64,000 bases of DNA. Origin: Ga0077530 sp035565975. GTDB taxonomy: Bacteria > Pseudomonadota > Alphaproteobacteria > Rhizobiales > Hyphomicrobiaceae. Shown here piece by piece: positions 1-8,169 of the stretch. The notes beneath the pieces are model-generated. The model was given only the letters and a program-made list of their open reading frames with translations, ran no database searches and was not told the DNA's origin. Numbering within the stretch: position 1 is the first letter of the stretch; each line of letters starts with the position of its first letter. The position numbers were made by a program, and so were the translations under genes. The stretch is from the NCBI GenBank assembly GCA_035565975.1, contig DATMRT010000074.1:40751-104750 (forward strand), given 5' to 3'.

Positions 1-493
1 CGGGCGCCTTGATGTCGGTCACGTTCACCCAGATCTTCTTGGCCTTGCCTTCCTTGAATTCGATGATCGGCGCCAGCGTGATCTCGGCTTTGTCGATTTT
101 GTCCTCGCGCTCGACCTCGCACTGCACTGTGTGCGGCGGAATGGTCACCTTGATCTCGGAAGCCGAGAGCGCACCCACGATCATGTCGCGCGGCACTCTG
201 AGATCGACCTCGCACTTGGCCGCGCCGAATCCCCAGCGCAGCTTCTTGGCCGAGCCTTCCTTCATGGTCTTGCGGGACCAGGCTTTGCTCAGCGGGCACT
301 GGAGATCGCCGTTCGTCGGCCTCTTCGAAACGACGACCTGACAAAGGGATTTCTCGCAGGCCTTGAGCCGCTCCTTCTCGTCGGCCCGGGGCTCGATGGC
401 CGAGGCGGCCCCGAAGGGCACCGCAAGACCCATCAAGAGCGCAATGACGATCCCGGCCGGCCGGGCACTCCGCATGCTTCTGCGCACGTTCAT
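1..493 (-). CDS. secreted four-Cys hypothetical protein (partial, C-terminus off the window)
   Basis: The frame is open from ATG at 493 (RBS GAGGGG just upstream) to the window edge, giving about 164 residues without a stop. The N-terminus is a typical signal peptide: several Arg, then a hydrophobic core (GIVIALLMGLAVPFGAASA) ending in a likely AxA cleavage site. The mature part carries four Cys (in KACEKSLCQ, LQCPL and AKCEV/VQCEV contexts), which suggests disulfides in the periplasm. I do not recognise the family. The regular spacing of charged and beta-prone residues looks like a small periplasmic beta protein. Because the end is missing, length and any C-terminal domain are unknown. Confidence 0.75.
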   Translation of the reverse strand, partial: MNVRRSMRSARPAGIVIALLMGLAVPFGAASAIEPRADEKERLKACEKSLCQVVVSKRPTNGDLQCPLSKAWSRKTMKEGSAKKLRWGFGAAKCEVDLRVPRDMIVGALSASEIKVTIPPHTVQCEVEREDKIDKAEITLAPIIEFKEGKAKKIWVNVTDIKAP

Positions 494-781
494 CCCCCTC
501 GAGAGCCGAGCCCGCAGCCCACTGTTTTCCCCTCGGGCAGCCGCGGCACCTATTTGACCAGTTCGGGCGCCGCCCACCGCGTTAATCCGCGGGGGCAAGC
601 ACCTGCCCTGTCAGCCTGATCTCGGGGGGCATTGCGGCATGAACGTGACACCGAAATCGTAAAATTCAGCAATTATGCACAAGATACACAACGTGATTGG
701 CGCTTCAGTGTAAGCTTGATCTCAGTCTTATGATTCGCCGTCCGGTCTAGGATGGCGGGTCCCTGCTCGAGGAGAAGAATA

Positions 782-1150
782 ATGCGCTGGACGATGTCGC
801 TGCTGGGGCTCCTCGCCGTGGCCGGATTCAGTAGCGCACCGATGCAGGAAGCGGCAGCAGACGGCGTGAAGAAGCGCAGCGTCGTCCGCAAGCACGTCCA
901 GCGTGAGCGCTATGCGTTCGACCCCGATCCGTACGCCTACCGCTATAGCCCGCGCGGCTACTACCCCTATTACAACTCATCCTACTGGTCGTCCGCCCGT
1001 TACGTGCGTGCACGCAATGTCGCTCATTACTACGACTGGATCCAGGATCGGCCCCCGTACTTCAAAGCCTGGGGACATCCGCGCAAGGACTATCACCACC
1101 GGAGCTGGCACGCCGAGCATCACGGCTACATCTGGCGGCATCACTGGTGA
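782..1150 (+). CDS. secreted Tyr/His-rich small protein
   Basis: The product has 122 residues. The start at 782 is chosen over 752 because GAGGAG lies about 8 bases upstream and the protein then begins with a signal peptide (MRWTMSLLGLLAVAGFSS, cleavage near EAAADG). The mature part is strongly biased: Tyr-rich in the middle (YRYSPRGYYPYYNSSYW) and His/Trp-rich at the end (DYHHRSWHAEHHGYIWRHHW). The bias could mean metal binding or an envelope or surface role, but this is inference. I do not recognise a named family. It is followed by a strong stem-loop terminator and converges on the SGNH hydrolase gene, so it is probably monocistronic. Confidence 0.75.
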   Translation: MRWTMSLLGLLAVAGFSSAPMQEAAADGVKKRSVVRKHVQRERYAFDPDPYAYRYSPRGYYPYYNSSYWSSARYVRARNVAHYYDWIQDRPPYFKAWGHPRKDYHHRSWHAEHHGYIWRHHW

Positions 1151-1173
1151 GTTGCGGAGAAGGCTTGTGAGCG

Positions 1174-1196
1174 GGGGGCTTCGGCCCCCTTTTCTA
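1174..1196 (+). terminator. rho-independent terminator with UUCG loop
   Basis: GGGGGC, a TTCG tetraloop and GCCCCC are followed by TTTTC. It sits 23 bases after the stop of the Tyr/His-rich gene and ahead of the convergent SGNH hydrolase stop. The T-run is on the + strand side only. Confidence 0.8.
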
Positions 1197-1197
1197 T

Positions 1198-2076
1198 TTA
1201 ATAGGCCGTTACTGGCATCGAGCCGCTAAGCGGGCTGGCGGTTGTAACGCCGGCGGAGACCACGGGCGCTGCGGGACGCCGGATCTCTCCCGCGACAGCC
1301 TCGGCCATCAATTCGGCCAGACAGGCATACGACGTGTCATTCATGTGGAACTTGTCCTTCCACAGAAACATATCCGCCGATTGCTGCCCGCTGGCGATCA
1401 AGTGCTTCATGATCGCGTAGCGGCGGAATACCGGCACACCTTGCTCACGGGCTACAGCCCGCATGACCGCAACGAAGTCCTCATACCGGGGCACGCCTGC
1501 CGCTCGCGGATAATATTGCGGATCGACCAGCACGACCTCGATGCCTGCGGCCTTGAGGGCCGTGATGCCGCTGATCAGAACCCGTCGAAATGCAGGAATC
1601 TCCACGCCGCTGATCGCGTCATTGACGCCCGTCTGCCAAAGGACCAGGGCCGGTCGCGCCGGGATCACATCGCGCATGAGGCGCGAGAGCATAGCCTCGG
1701 CAAGCTCGCCCCCCTTGCCGAGATTGGCGACTTGGAAGTCCTTTCCGGGAAAGCGACGGTCCATTTCCTGATCGAAGCGCGCAGGATAGGTGGCCTGCTT
1801 CGTCGATGCGCCGGTTCCCTCGGTCGAGGACGAGCCGAGGGCCACGACCTTGATCTCGCGGCTGCGCTCAACAGTCCGCGCGAGGCCGCGCAGCGGGGAT
1901 TCGAATGCTACCAGCGCGCCGGGCGGTTTGCAGGCCGCAAGTGGATCGAGCGCCACGGCCGGCTCGGCTTGATGAAAACAGGCGGCCGCGCACAGGGCCC
2001 AAAATGCCCGCCGGCTGCACATACCCCGAGCGGCAAAAGCCCGACCCGGCCCCGCCGCACAACATGCGCGCCACAT
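1198..2076 (-). CDS. SGNH/GDSL-family hydrolase, exported
   Basis: The product has 292 residues and the SGNH blocks in order: block I as VVALGSSSTEGTG (nucleophile Ser near residue 83, with Ser in place of the usual Asp of GDS), block II Gly in VANLGKGG, block III as TGVND and block V as DKFHMND (catalytic Asp/His pair). The family hydrolyses esters or acyl groups on lipids, glycans or small molecules, and the substrate here is unknown. The ATG at 2076 has AGGGAT upstream. An internal Met at residue 19 would give a cleaner signal peptide (MCSRRAFWALCAAACFHQ), so the true start could be 2022. Either way the protein is likely exported to the periplasm. Confidence 0.85.
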   Translation of the reverse strand: MWRACCAAGPGRAFAARGMCSRRAFWALCAAACFHQAEPAVALDPLAACKPPGALVAFESPLRGLARTVERSREIKVVALGSSSTEGTGASTKQATYPARFDQEMDRRFPGKDFQVANLGKGGELAEAMLSRLMRDVIPARPALVLWQTGVNDAISGVEIPAFRRVLISGITALKAAGIEVVLVDPQYYPRAAGVPRYEDFVAVMRAVAREQGVPVFRRYAIMKHLIASGQQSADMFLWKDKFHMNDTSYACLAELMAEAVAGEIRRPAAPVVSAGVTTASPLSGSMPVTAY

Positions 2077-2390
2077 GGCTTATCCCTGCGCCAGCCCAAC
2101 TGCGAGGCGGGATACTAGGCTAAAGCCTGATCGCTTGTCGAGAATTCCGTCACTGCAGTTACCAGTGTTGCGCTTGGGAAACCCTGGCGGGATTACGCAC
2201 GTTACTCACGTCACAGTGATGAACGGTGGTTTGGCCGGGGGGCAGGAAATCAGCTATAGCTCCGGGCAATGATGAAGGCGCAACCTTGCTGTTGCCGCAA
2301 AGCACAACTAATCGGGCTGGTGGGGGCCGCGTCAATGGGCGCAGCGTCCGGCAGATGAGCCGGCTCTGAGAACGCGATCGTGAGCGCACG
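2077..2390. other. intergenic region between divergent genes, no gene seen
   Basis: This stretch of 314 bases separates the divergent SGNH hydrolase and L,D-transpeptidase genes and must hold both promoters. I see no convincing ORF, RNA or terminator. Short frames here have no family resemblance. Confidence 0.5.
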
Positions 2391-3773
2391 ATGAAAAAGA
2401 AACGGGGACAGCGGGATACCGCGGGCGGCGCGGTTACCGGAACCAACTTCACACGCAGGCAGGCACTGGCCGCCGGTCTCGGTTTGGTCGCCGGGCTGTA
2501 CGGCGCCAAGGCGCAGGCCCAGGAATGGTGGCAGCAGCTCCCGGGCTTTGCCTCATACAGCTATCCCGACCAGAGAGACCGCCGCCCGCGCACACCGACC
2601 CAGGCGGAGGTGCTCGACGACCTGCGCACAGGCACGACGCCGCTGCGCTCGCAGGACATGCTGAGCGCCATGGCCGACGCCATCGATCGCGTGCAGCGCG
2701 TCGTGGCGGACGGCGGCTGGCCGACCATCCCGGGCACGCGCATGATTCGTCCGGGCGACGAGGACGACCGCGTCCCGATGGTGCGGCGCGTGCTCGTGCT
2801 TTGGGGCGATATGCGGCCTCAGGGCGGCTTCCGGTCGCTCGTCCTCGACGGTGAGACCGAAGCAGGCGTGCGCCGCTTTCAGAGCCGCCATGGCCTTCGG
2901 GTGAGCGGACGCGTGGACCGCCCGACGCTGCAGGCCTTGAACGTCCCTCCAGCGGCGCGCCTCGCGCAGCTGCAGATGAACTATAATCGCATCCGCGACC
3001 TGCTCGCGCTCAAGCTCGACGACCGCTACGTCCTCGTGAACGTGCCCGGCTTCCAGGCCGAAGCCGTCGCGCGCAATGTCGTCGAGGAGCGTCATCGCGT
3101 GATCGCCGGCAAGCCGGACCGCCAGACGCCCGTCGTCATGGCGACGATCCGCAACCTCAACTTCTTCCCCTACTGGCGCGTGCCGGAGAGCATCGCCAAC
3201 CTCGATGTCATTCCCCGCCTCGTCAAGGAACCGGAGTACCTCCAGAAGGAGCACATCCGCGTCCTGACCGGCAGCTTCGTCGGCCCCGAGATCGATGCCT
3301 CCGCCATCGACTGGCGCACCGTCGACGCGACCAAGATCCGCTTCCGCCAGGATCCGGGGCCGCACAATGCCCTCGGCCTCGTGCGCATCGACATGCCGAA
3401 CGAGCATGGCGTCTATATGCACGACACGCCGATGAAACCGCTGTTCGAGCAACGCTCGCGCGCTTTCAGCGCCGGCTGCGTGCGCGTGCAGGGCGTGTTC
3501 GATCTCGCCGCCTGGATCGCGCGCGACGAGCCCGGCATGAGCCGTCAACGCATTGACGAGATCCTGCAGGCCGGTCAGCCCGTGGATGTCAACCTGACAC
3601 GCCCCCTGCCGGTGGCCTTCGTCTATGTGACGGCGTGGGTCGAGGAGGATGGGCGCATCGTTTTCCGCCCTGATATCTACGGCAAGGACCAGGTCAGGGA
3701 ACTTGCGAGTGACCGCGAGCGCGAGCACGATCCCGACGCGCCGCCGCTGCCACGTGAGACGCTGGCGCCGTAA
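2391..3773 (+). CDS. L,D-transpeptidase (YcbB-like, YkuD domain) with peptidoglycan-binding domain
   Basis: The product has 460 residues. After a twin-arginine-like export signal (FTRRQALAAGLGLVAG, ending AQAQ) comes a helical scaffold, a PG_binding_1 repeat around residues 125-185 (VRRFQSRHGLRVSGRVD) and a YkuD catalytic domain. The active-site signature has His344 (YMHDTP) and Cys363 (FSAGCVRV), the nucleophile that makes 3-3 cross-links or attaches proteins to meso-DAP. The layout matches the large E. coli YcbB class rather than the short ErfK/YbiS type. It acts in the periplasm on the cell wall. It stands alone, convergent with the acyl-CoA dehydrogenase gene. Confidence 0.92.
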   Translation: MKKKRGQRDTAGGAVTGTNFTRRQALAAGLGLVAGLYGAKAQAQEWWQQLPGFASYSYPDQRDRRPRTPTQAEVLDDLRTGTTPLRSQDMLSAMADAIDRVQRVVADGGWPTIPGTRMIRPGDEDDRVPMVRRVLVLWGDMRPQGGFRSLVLDGETEAGVRRFQSRHGLRVSGRVDRPTLQALNVPPAARLAQLQMNYNRIRDLLALKLDDRYVLVNVPGFQAEAVARNVVEERHRVIAGKPDRQTPVVMATIRNLNFFPYWRVPESIANLDVIPRLVKEPEYLQKEHIRVLTGSFVGPEIDASAIDWRTVDATKIRFRQDPGPHNALGLVRIDMPNEHGVYMHDTPMKPLFEQRSRAFSAGCVRVQGVFDLAAWIARDEPGMSRQRIDEILQAGQPVDVNLTRPLPVAFVYVTAWVEEDGRIVFRPDIYGKDQVRELASDREREHDPDAPPLPRETLAP

Positions 3774-3852
3774 TTTTGCTTGCCGCCGGCTGCTGTTTGA
3801 AAGGGAGTACTATTCCCTTCTCCCCGTCCTTACGAGGGCGAAATAGTATGCC

Positions 3853-5028
3853 CTACTCCTCCTTCTTTCGCGCGTTCGCCGTGCCCGGCAGCGTACCCAT
3901 GTACTTCGCGAGAATGGTCAGCATGATCTCGTCGGCGCCCCCGCCGATCGAAGAGAGTCGCGTGTCGCGATAAGCGCGACTGACGGGCGTCTCGTTCATG
4001 AAGCCCATGCCGCCCCAGTACTGCAGGCAGGAGTCGCTCACTTCGCGGCTCAACCGTCCGGCCTTCAGCTTGGCCATTGACGCGAGCTTCGTCACGTCCT
4101 GGCCCGCGAGGTAGAGCTCGCACGCGCGATAGACGAGACTTCTCAGCAACTCGATCTCCGTCTGCAATTCTGCAAGACGGAAGTGCACCACCTGATTGTC
4201 GAGGATCGGCCGGCCAAAGACCATGCGACTCCGCGTGTACTCGATGGTCGCATTGATGACGCGCTCATTGCCCTTGAGCGCGCGCGCCGCTGCCCAAAGC
4301 CGCTCCTCCTGGAACTGGAGCATCTGGTAGGTGAAGCCCTTGCCCTCCTCGCCGATGCGGTTCCGCTGCGGCACGCGCACGTCGTCGAAAAATATCTGCG
4401 CCGTATCGGAGGCGTGCATGCCCATCTTGTCGAGCTTACGGGCGACTTGCACGCCCTTCGTCTTCATGGGCACGCAGATAAGCGTCTTGTTGAGATGCAC
4501 CGGACCGTCGGACGTATTGGCGAGCAGGCAGATCCAGTCGGCCTGCGTGCCGTTCGTCGTCCACATCTTGCCGCCGTTGATGACGTAATCGTCGCCGTCC
4601 TTGCGCGCCGTCGTCTTGACGGAGGCGACATCCGAGCCGGCGCCAACCTCGGAAACGCCGAGACAGGCGACGTAGTCTCCGGCAATCGAAGGCACGAGGA
4701 ACTCGCGACGCACCTCATCGGAGCCGAAGCGTGCGAGCGCCGGCGTCGCCATGTCGGTCTGCACGCCGATCGCCATGGGAATGCCGCCGCAGTTGATGGC
4801 ACCGAGCTCCTCCGCCATCACGATCGCGTAGGAATAGTCGAGGCCCTGGCCACCGAAGGCGATCGGCTTGTTCAGTCCGAGAAAGCCGAGATCACCCATC
4901 TTCTTGAAGAGGGCGTGCGCGGGGAAGATCTGATCCTTTTCCCACTGGTCGACGTGCGGATTGATCTCGGCGGCGATGAACTTCTGCAGGCTGCGCCGCA
5001 GCTCTTCGTGCTCGTGCGTGAACTGCAT
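3853..5028 (-). CDS. acyl-CoA dehydrogenase
   Basis: The product has 391 residues, the usual length for the family. The start at MQFTHEHEELRRS (5028) has GAGGAG upstream; an in-frame extension to 5238 lacks family similarity. FAD and substrate motifs are clear: CLGVSEVGAGSDVASVKT, WTTNGTQADWICLLA and the C-terminal QYWGGMGFMNETPVSRAYRD. The likely catalytic Glu is in IGGGADEIM, the region used by medium-chain and related enzymes. The protein oxidises an acyl-CoA to the 2-enoyl-CoA and passes electrons to ETF. The sequence recalls the citronellyl/long-chain AtuD-like subgroup, but the substrate is not determined. No beta-oxidation partner lies next to it. Confidence 0.93.
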   Translation of the reverse strand: MQFTHEHEELRRSLQKFIAAEINPHVDQWEKDQIFPAHALFKKMGDLGFLGLNKPIAFGGQGLDYSYAIVMAEELGAINCGGIPMAIGVQTDMATPALARFGSDEVRREFLVPSIAGDYVACLGVSEVGAGSDVASVKTTARKDGDDYVINGGKMWTTNGTQADWICLLANTSDGPVHLNKTLICVPMKTKGVQVARKLDKMGMHASDTAQIFFDDVRVPQRNRIGEEGKGFTYQMLQFQEERLWAAARALKGNERVINATIEYTRSRMVFGRPILDNQVVHFRLAELQTEIELLRSLVYRACELYLAGQDVTKLASMAKLKAGRLSREVSDSCLQYWGGMGFMNETPVSRAYRDTRLSSIGGGADEIMLTILAKYMGTLPGTANARKKEE

Positions 5029-5440
5029 GTCCGTCTCCTCACCGGCAAACGCCCGCACCTTGCGGCACGGGCGCCCAACGATGGCGATGTGCGTGTAGGC
5101 GATGAAGCCGCCGAGCATCATCGGTCGCCTTGCGGCCAAGGACGAAACCGCGCACGACCAGCCCGCAGATGCAGTCCAACGCAGGCCCGCTCGCGCGCCG
5201 CTGAAGACAATCCAGCATACCGGCGCTTCCTCCCTCACATCCGGCGTAGCGGCTCTAAAACGACCGCCTTTCCCCGTTGGATGTCAGCGCACCGATCATT
5301 GCGGGAGCTTTCAAGTCCTGTCAACGCAGCCGGCACACGCGCGATTGGGCCAGCGCCGTTGCGTCGGCCGCAACGGCGCGCTAGAGCAATTCCGGGCAAT
5401 GAGCGGGCGCGCCCCGCGCACTTAACTTCGGGACCGGACG
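5029..5440. other. divergent promoter region, no gene seen
   Basis: These 412 bases separate the acyl-CoA dehydrogenase and PIMT-like genes. I see no coding frame with family resemblance. The notable element is a perfect 11-bp inverted repeat at 5353-5379, listed separately. Confidence 0.5.
5353..5379. repeat. perfect 11-bp inverted repeat upstream of the PIMT-like gene
   Basis: GCGCCGTTGCG, a 5-base spacer TCGGC, then CGCAACGGCGC. It ends 61 bases before the ATG at 5441 in the divergent intergenic region. It could be a dimeric repressor operator or an RNA hairpin. No T-run follows, so it is not a terminator. Confidence 0.6.
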
Positions 5441-6106
5441 ATGATCGATCACGCGACGCAGCGCCTCAACATGGTCGAATCCCAGGTGCGCCCCAGTGAC
5501 GTGACCGACCGACGGATCACCCGGGCCATGCGCGAGATTCCGCGCGAGAGCTTTGTTCCCGGACCGCTGAAGTCCATCGCCTACGCCGACGAGCACCTCA
5601 AGGTCTCCGACAGCGGCGGCAAACAGCGCTACATCCTTTCTCCCCGCCTGCTGGCAAAGCTCGCGCAGCTCCTCGAGATCGAGCCGGATGGCCTTGTGCT
5701 CGACGTCGGACCGGCGACAGGATACTCGACCGCGCTCCTTGCGCATCTGGGCCAGGCCGTTGTCGCGCTCGAAGAGGACGCGCGCCTCGCCGAGCGTACG
5801 CAGGAGGTGCTGGCAGCGCTCGGCATCGACAATGCCGTCGTGATCACGGGACCGATGAAGGGCGGGGCCGCTGACGAAGGACCTTACGACGCGATCCTCA
5901 TCAACGGCGCGGTGGCGGAAGTCCCCCCGATGCTGCTCGATCAGCTCAAGGACGGCGGCCGGTGCGCTGCCGTCAGCATCGAGAATGGCGTCGGGCGGGC
6001 GACGGTCTGGCACCGCCACGGCATGACATTCGATCGGCGCCCTGCGTTCGACGCCAGCGCGCCTTATCTCCCGGGCTTCGAACCGAAGCCGGGCTTCGTC
6101 TTCTAG
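5441..6106 (+). CDS. protein-L-isoaspartate O-methyltransferase family protein
   Basis: The product has 221 residues with the PIMT arrangement: N-terminal SQVRPSDVTDRRI, the substrate strand around RESFVPGPLK and a SAM-binding Rossmann fold with motif I VLDVGPATGYSTALLA. Classical Pcm has GTGSGYQT at this motif, so this belongs to the divergent alphaproteobacterial branch often found near tolC. No tolC is seen here. True isoaspartyl repair activity is therefore not certain. The stop is 9 bases from the convergent stop of the AsmA-like gene. The start at 5441 has a weak RBS. Confidence 0.85.
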   Translation: MIDHATQRLNMVESQVRPSDVTDRRITRAMREIPRESFVPGPLKSIAYADEHLKVSDSGGKQRYILSPRLLAKLAQLLEIEPDGLVLDVGPATGYSTALLAHLGQAVVALEEDARLAERTQEVLAALGIDNAVVITGPMKGGAADEGPYDAILINGAVAEVPPMLLDQLKDGGRCAAVSIENGVGRATVWHRHGMTFDRRPAFDASAPYLPGFEPKPGFVF

Positions 6107-6115
6107 AAATGTGGT

Positions 6116-7879
6116 TCAAGGCCGGTTCGCCGGCATTGCCGGGACCGTAACGGGCGGCGGACGATGCACCTCGCCGTGGTGTTCGAGTCTCGCAACCGGC
6201 GCCGACCACGGTCCTTTGAGCACGAGCACGTCGCTGACCGTCGAACGGAGAGCCGGATCCGTCGTCCCGACGGAGAGAGTGAAGTCCAGTGTCTGGACAG
6301 GGAGATCGATCGCACCGCCGCCCGAGAACGTCGTCGTCCCCGACTTCGCCTGCAGAATTGCCGCGTACACGACCCCCTGTTGCACATCGAGCCGTAAGCT
6401 CAGTCCGTCGAGGCCCGTGGTCGCGATACCTGCCGCCTGCCAGCCGTGCACTTCACCGCGTTTTGCAGATTGCGCCAGTGCCTTGAGGTCGAGACCGAGG
6501 CGGCCTCCGGCACGCATGTCGATCTGGCCCTTGCCGCGGAGGCCCGCAACCAGCTCCTCAGACGTATCTCCTGCCGTCGTAAGGTTCATGCTGATATCGG
6601 CGCGGCCCTGCAGTGGATTGCGGCCGAGTGTCCGTTGCAGCAGCCGCCCCGCCTCGACACCCTCGAGCTTGCCGCTGAGACCGTAGCGCGGGCCTTTGCC
6701 GGAACGCTCGACGACGAGCTGGCCCTTGAAAACGCCTTCCTCGATCGCCAGCTCGGCCACGTCGGCGAGCAGCTTGCCCTTCTTCAACGTGACGGCGATG
6801 GCTCCCTGACCGGTCTCGATGCCGGGCACGACGAGCGTGTCACATGAGATGCGCAGGTCCGCATCGACGCTATCCAGCAGCGAGGCAATCGCCGGCGGCC
6901 GCGTCACCGCAAAGATCGGCGCCAGCAGCGTACGCTCGACCATGGTCGATGCAATGTACGGCTTCAGGTTGAGCTGCTTGAAAGCCAGTGTGCCCTCGAC
7001 TGCCGTACGACCACCCGTCCGCGTCACGCTGACGGCCCCGACGCCCTCATTGCCGTCGAGCGTCAGCGTCGCCTGCGAGAACGCCATCGAGCCGCCGGTC
7101 CAGTCGAGCGTGCCGCGCAGGCGCATGGCTTCGAGGTTGCCCGCGCGCGGCGCGCCCACACCGATCCAGAGCGCAACCTCTCTGAGACGTGGACTGCTGA
7201 TGTCGATCGTGCCGTTGAGTCTGAGGCCCTTCTCCTCCGCGAGGATCCCGTCGAAACGTGCTTCGAACAGGCTGCTCGCAATCATCGCCTGCACGGGCCA
7301 GCGATGGTCGGTAGCGTTGGCTGCCTGCCTCGCGACCGTCGCCGACAGATTGAGGCGCTGACCAAGATAGGTGGCTTGTCCGGATACGCTTGCCGACGTC
7401 TTTTTCTGGGGTGTGATCTGCAAATCAACGTCGGTCAGAACCTCCGGCTCTGCAGCCCCCGAATGCAGCCTCACCTGTCCATCCTGGATAATCAGGCTCT
7501 GAACATCGAGAGAGGCGATCCGTGCCATGACGGGCGCGAGCGCGGCCATCAGATCCGCTTCCCGCGGCGCACCGTTCGATGCTGCAACCTCGATGGAGAT
7601 GATGGGCCGGTCGAGAACCAGTCGACGGGCACGCTCGACGGACGCTGGACCATCGTCCTCCGCCTCGTCGTCAGCGCTGTGAACGGCGGCACTCTCGAGG
7701 AGGATGCGTGGCCGCGCGAGAAGCTGGACCGGCTTGGACAGAACGATGCCGGCGCGCGGCGCGGCCTGGAGGCGGAAGGGCGCCAGCATATTGCCGGAGG
7801 AGTCCAGCCAGGACACGCTGCCGTAGCCGAGCGAGGCGACAAGCGCGATGCCGCCCAGAACGATGGCCAGCCTGTTCAT
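6116..7879 (-). CDS. AsmA-family protein
   Basis: The product has about 587 residues from MNRLAIVLGGIALVASLGYG, one N-terminal membrane anchor followed by a long periplasmic beta-rich part. The C-terminal AsmA_2 signature is visible (MNLTTAGDTSEELVAGLRGKGQIDMRAGG, then TTTFSGGGAIDLPVQTLDF). AsmA-like proteins are envelope proteins linked to outer-membrane and lipid homeostasis, and many are thought to bridge the periplasm. The frame stays open upstream to 8008, with other Met codons near 7903-7906; 7879 is preferred because the membrane anchor follows directly, but the RBS does not decide it. It converges on the PIMT-like gene. Confidence 0.85.
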   Translation of the reverse strand: MNRLAIVLGGIALVASLGYGSVSWLDSSGNMLAPFRLQAAPRAGIVLSKPVQLLARPRILLESAAVHSADDEAEDDGPASVERARRLVLDRPIISIEVAASNGAPREADLMAALAPVMARIASLDVQSLIIQDGQVRLHSGAAEPEVLTDVDLQITPQKKTSASVSGQATYLGQRLNLSATVARQAANATDHRWPVQAMIASSLFEARFDGILAEEKGLRLNGTIDISSPRLREVALWIGVGAPRAGNLEAMRLRGTLDWTGGSMAFSQATLTLDGNEGVGAVSVTRTGGRTAVEGTLAFKQLNLKPYIASTMVERTLLAPIFAVTRPPAIASLLDSVDADLRISCDTLVVPGIETGQGAIAVTLKKGKLLADVAELAIEEGVFKGQLVVERSGKGPRYGLSGKLEGVEAGRLLQRTLGRNPLQGRADISMNLTTAGDTSEELVAGLRGKGQIDMRAGGRLGLDLKALAQSAKRGEVHGWQAAGIATTGLDGLSLRLDVQQGVVYAAILQAKSGTTTFSGGGAIDLPVQTLDFTLSVGTTDPALRSTVSDVLVLKGPWSAPVARLEHHGEVHRPPPVTVPAMPANRP

Positions 7880-8169
7880 TCCCCACGCTCGACCACTCGG
7901 CATCATTGTCGCGGACAGCTTCCCATCACCCGCAAAGCTACTGGAACCGGCACATGAGCGCACGGCGCCTGAAACACGCTCGCCCGCACGCTCCCACTCC
8001 ACGCTCACAAGAACATGGCCGGCGCATAGCCTCTCCAGATCGTCTTAGCGGTGCCCCCGGATTGCGGCAAGCTTGGACATAATTGTGGCAAGGCCGCGTC
8101 AGCCAACCACTTGTCGAATAAGAACCTTCAGGCTAGGCGTCAGGAATACTGAGGCGAAGGAGCGAAATC

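Noticed and set aside
2553..3728. A 391-codon minus frame opposite the L,D-transpeptidase gene
   Set aside because: Antisense shadow; the + strand frame has a signal peptide and the full YkuD motif.
5029..5238. N-terminal extension of the acyl-CoA dehydrogenase
   Set aside because: The conserved family start and the GAGGAG site are at 5028; the extension has no family similarity.
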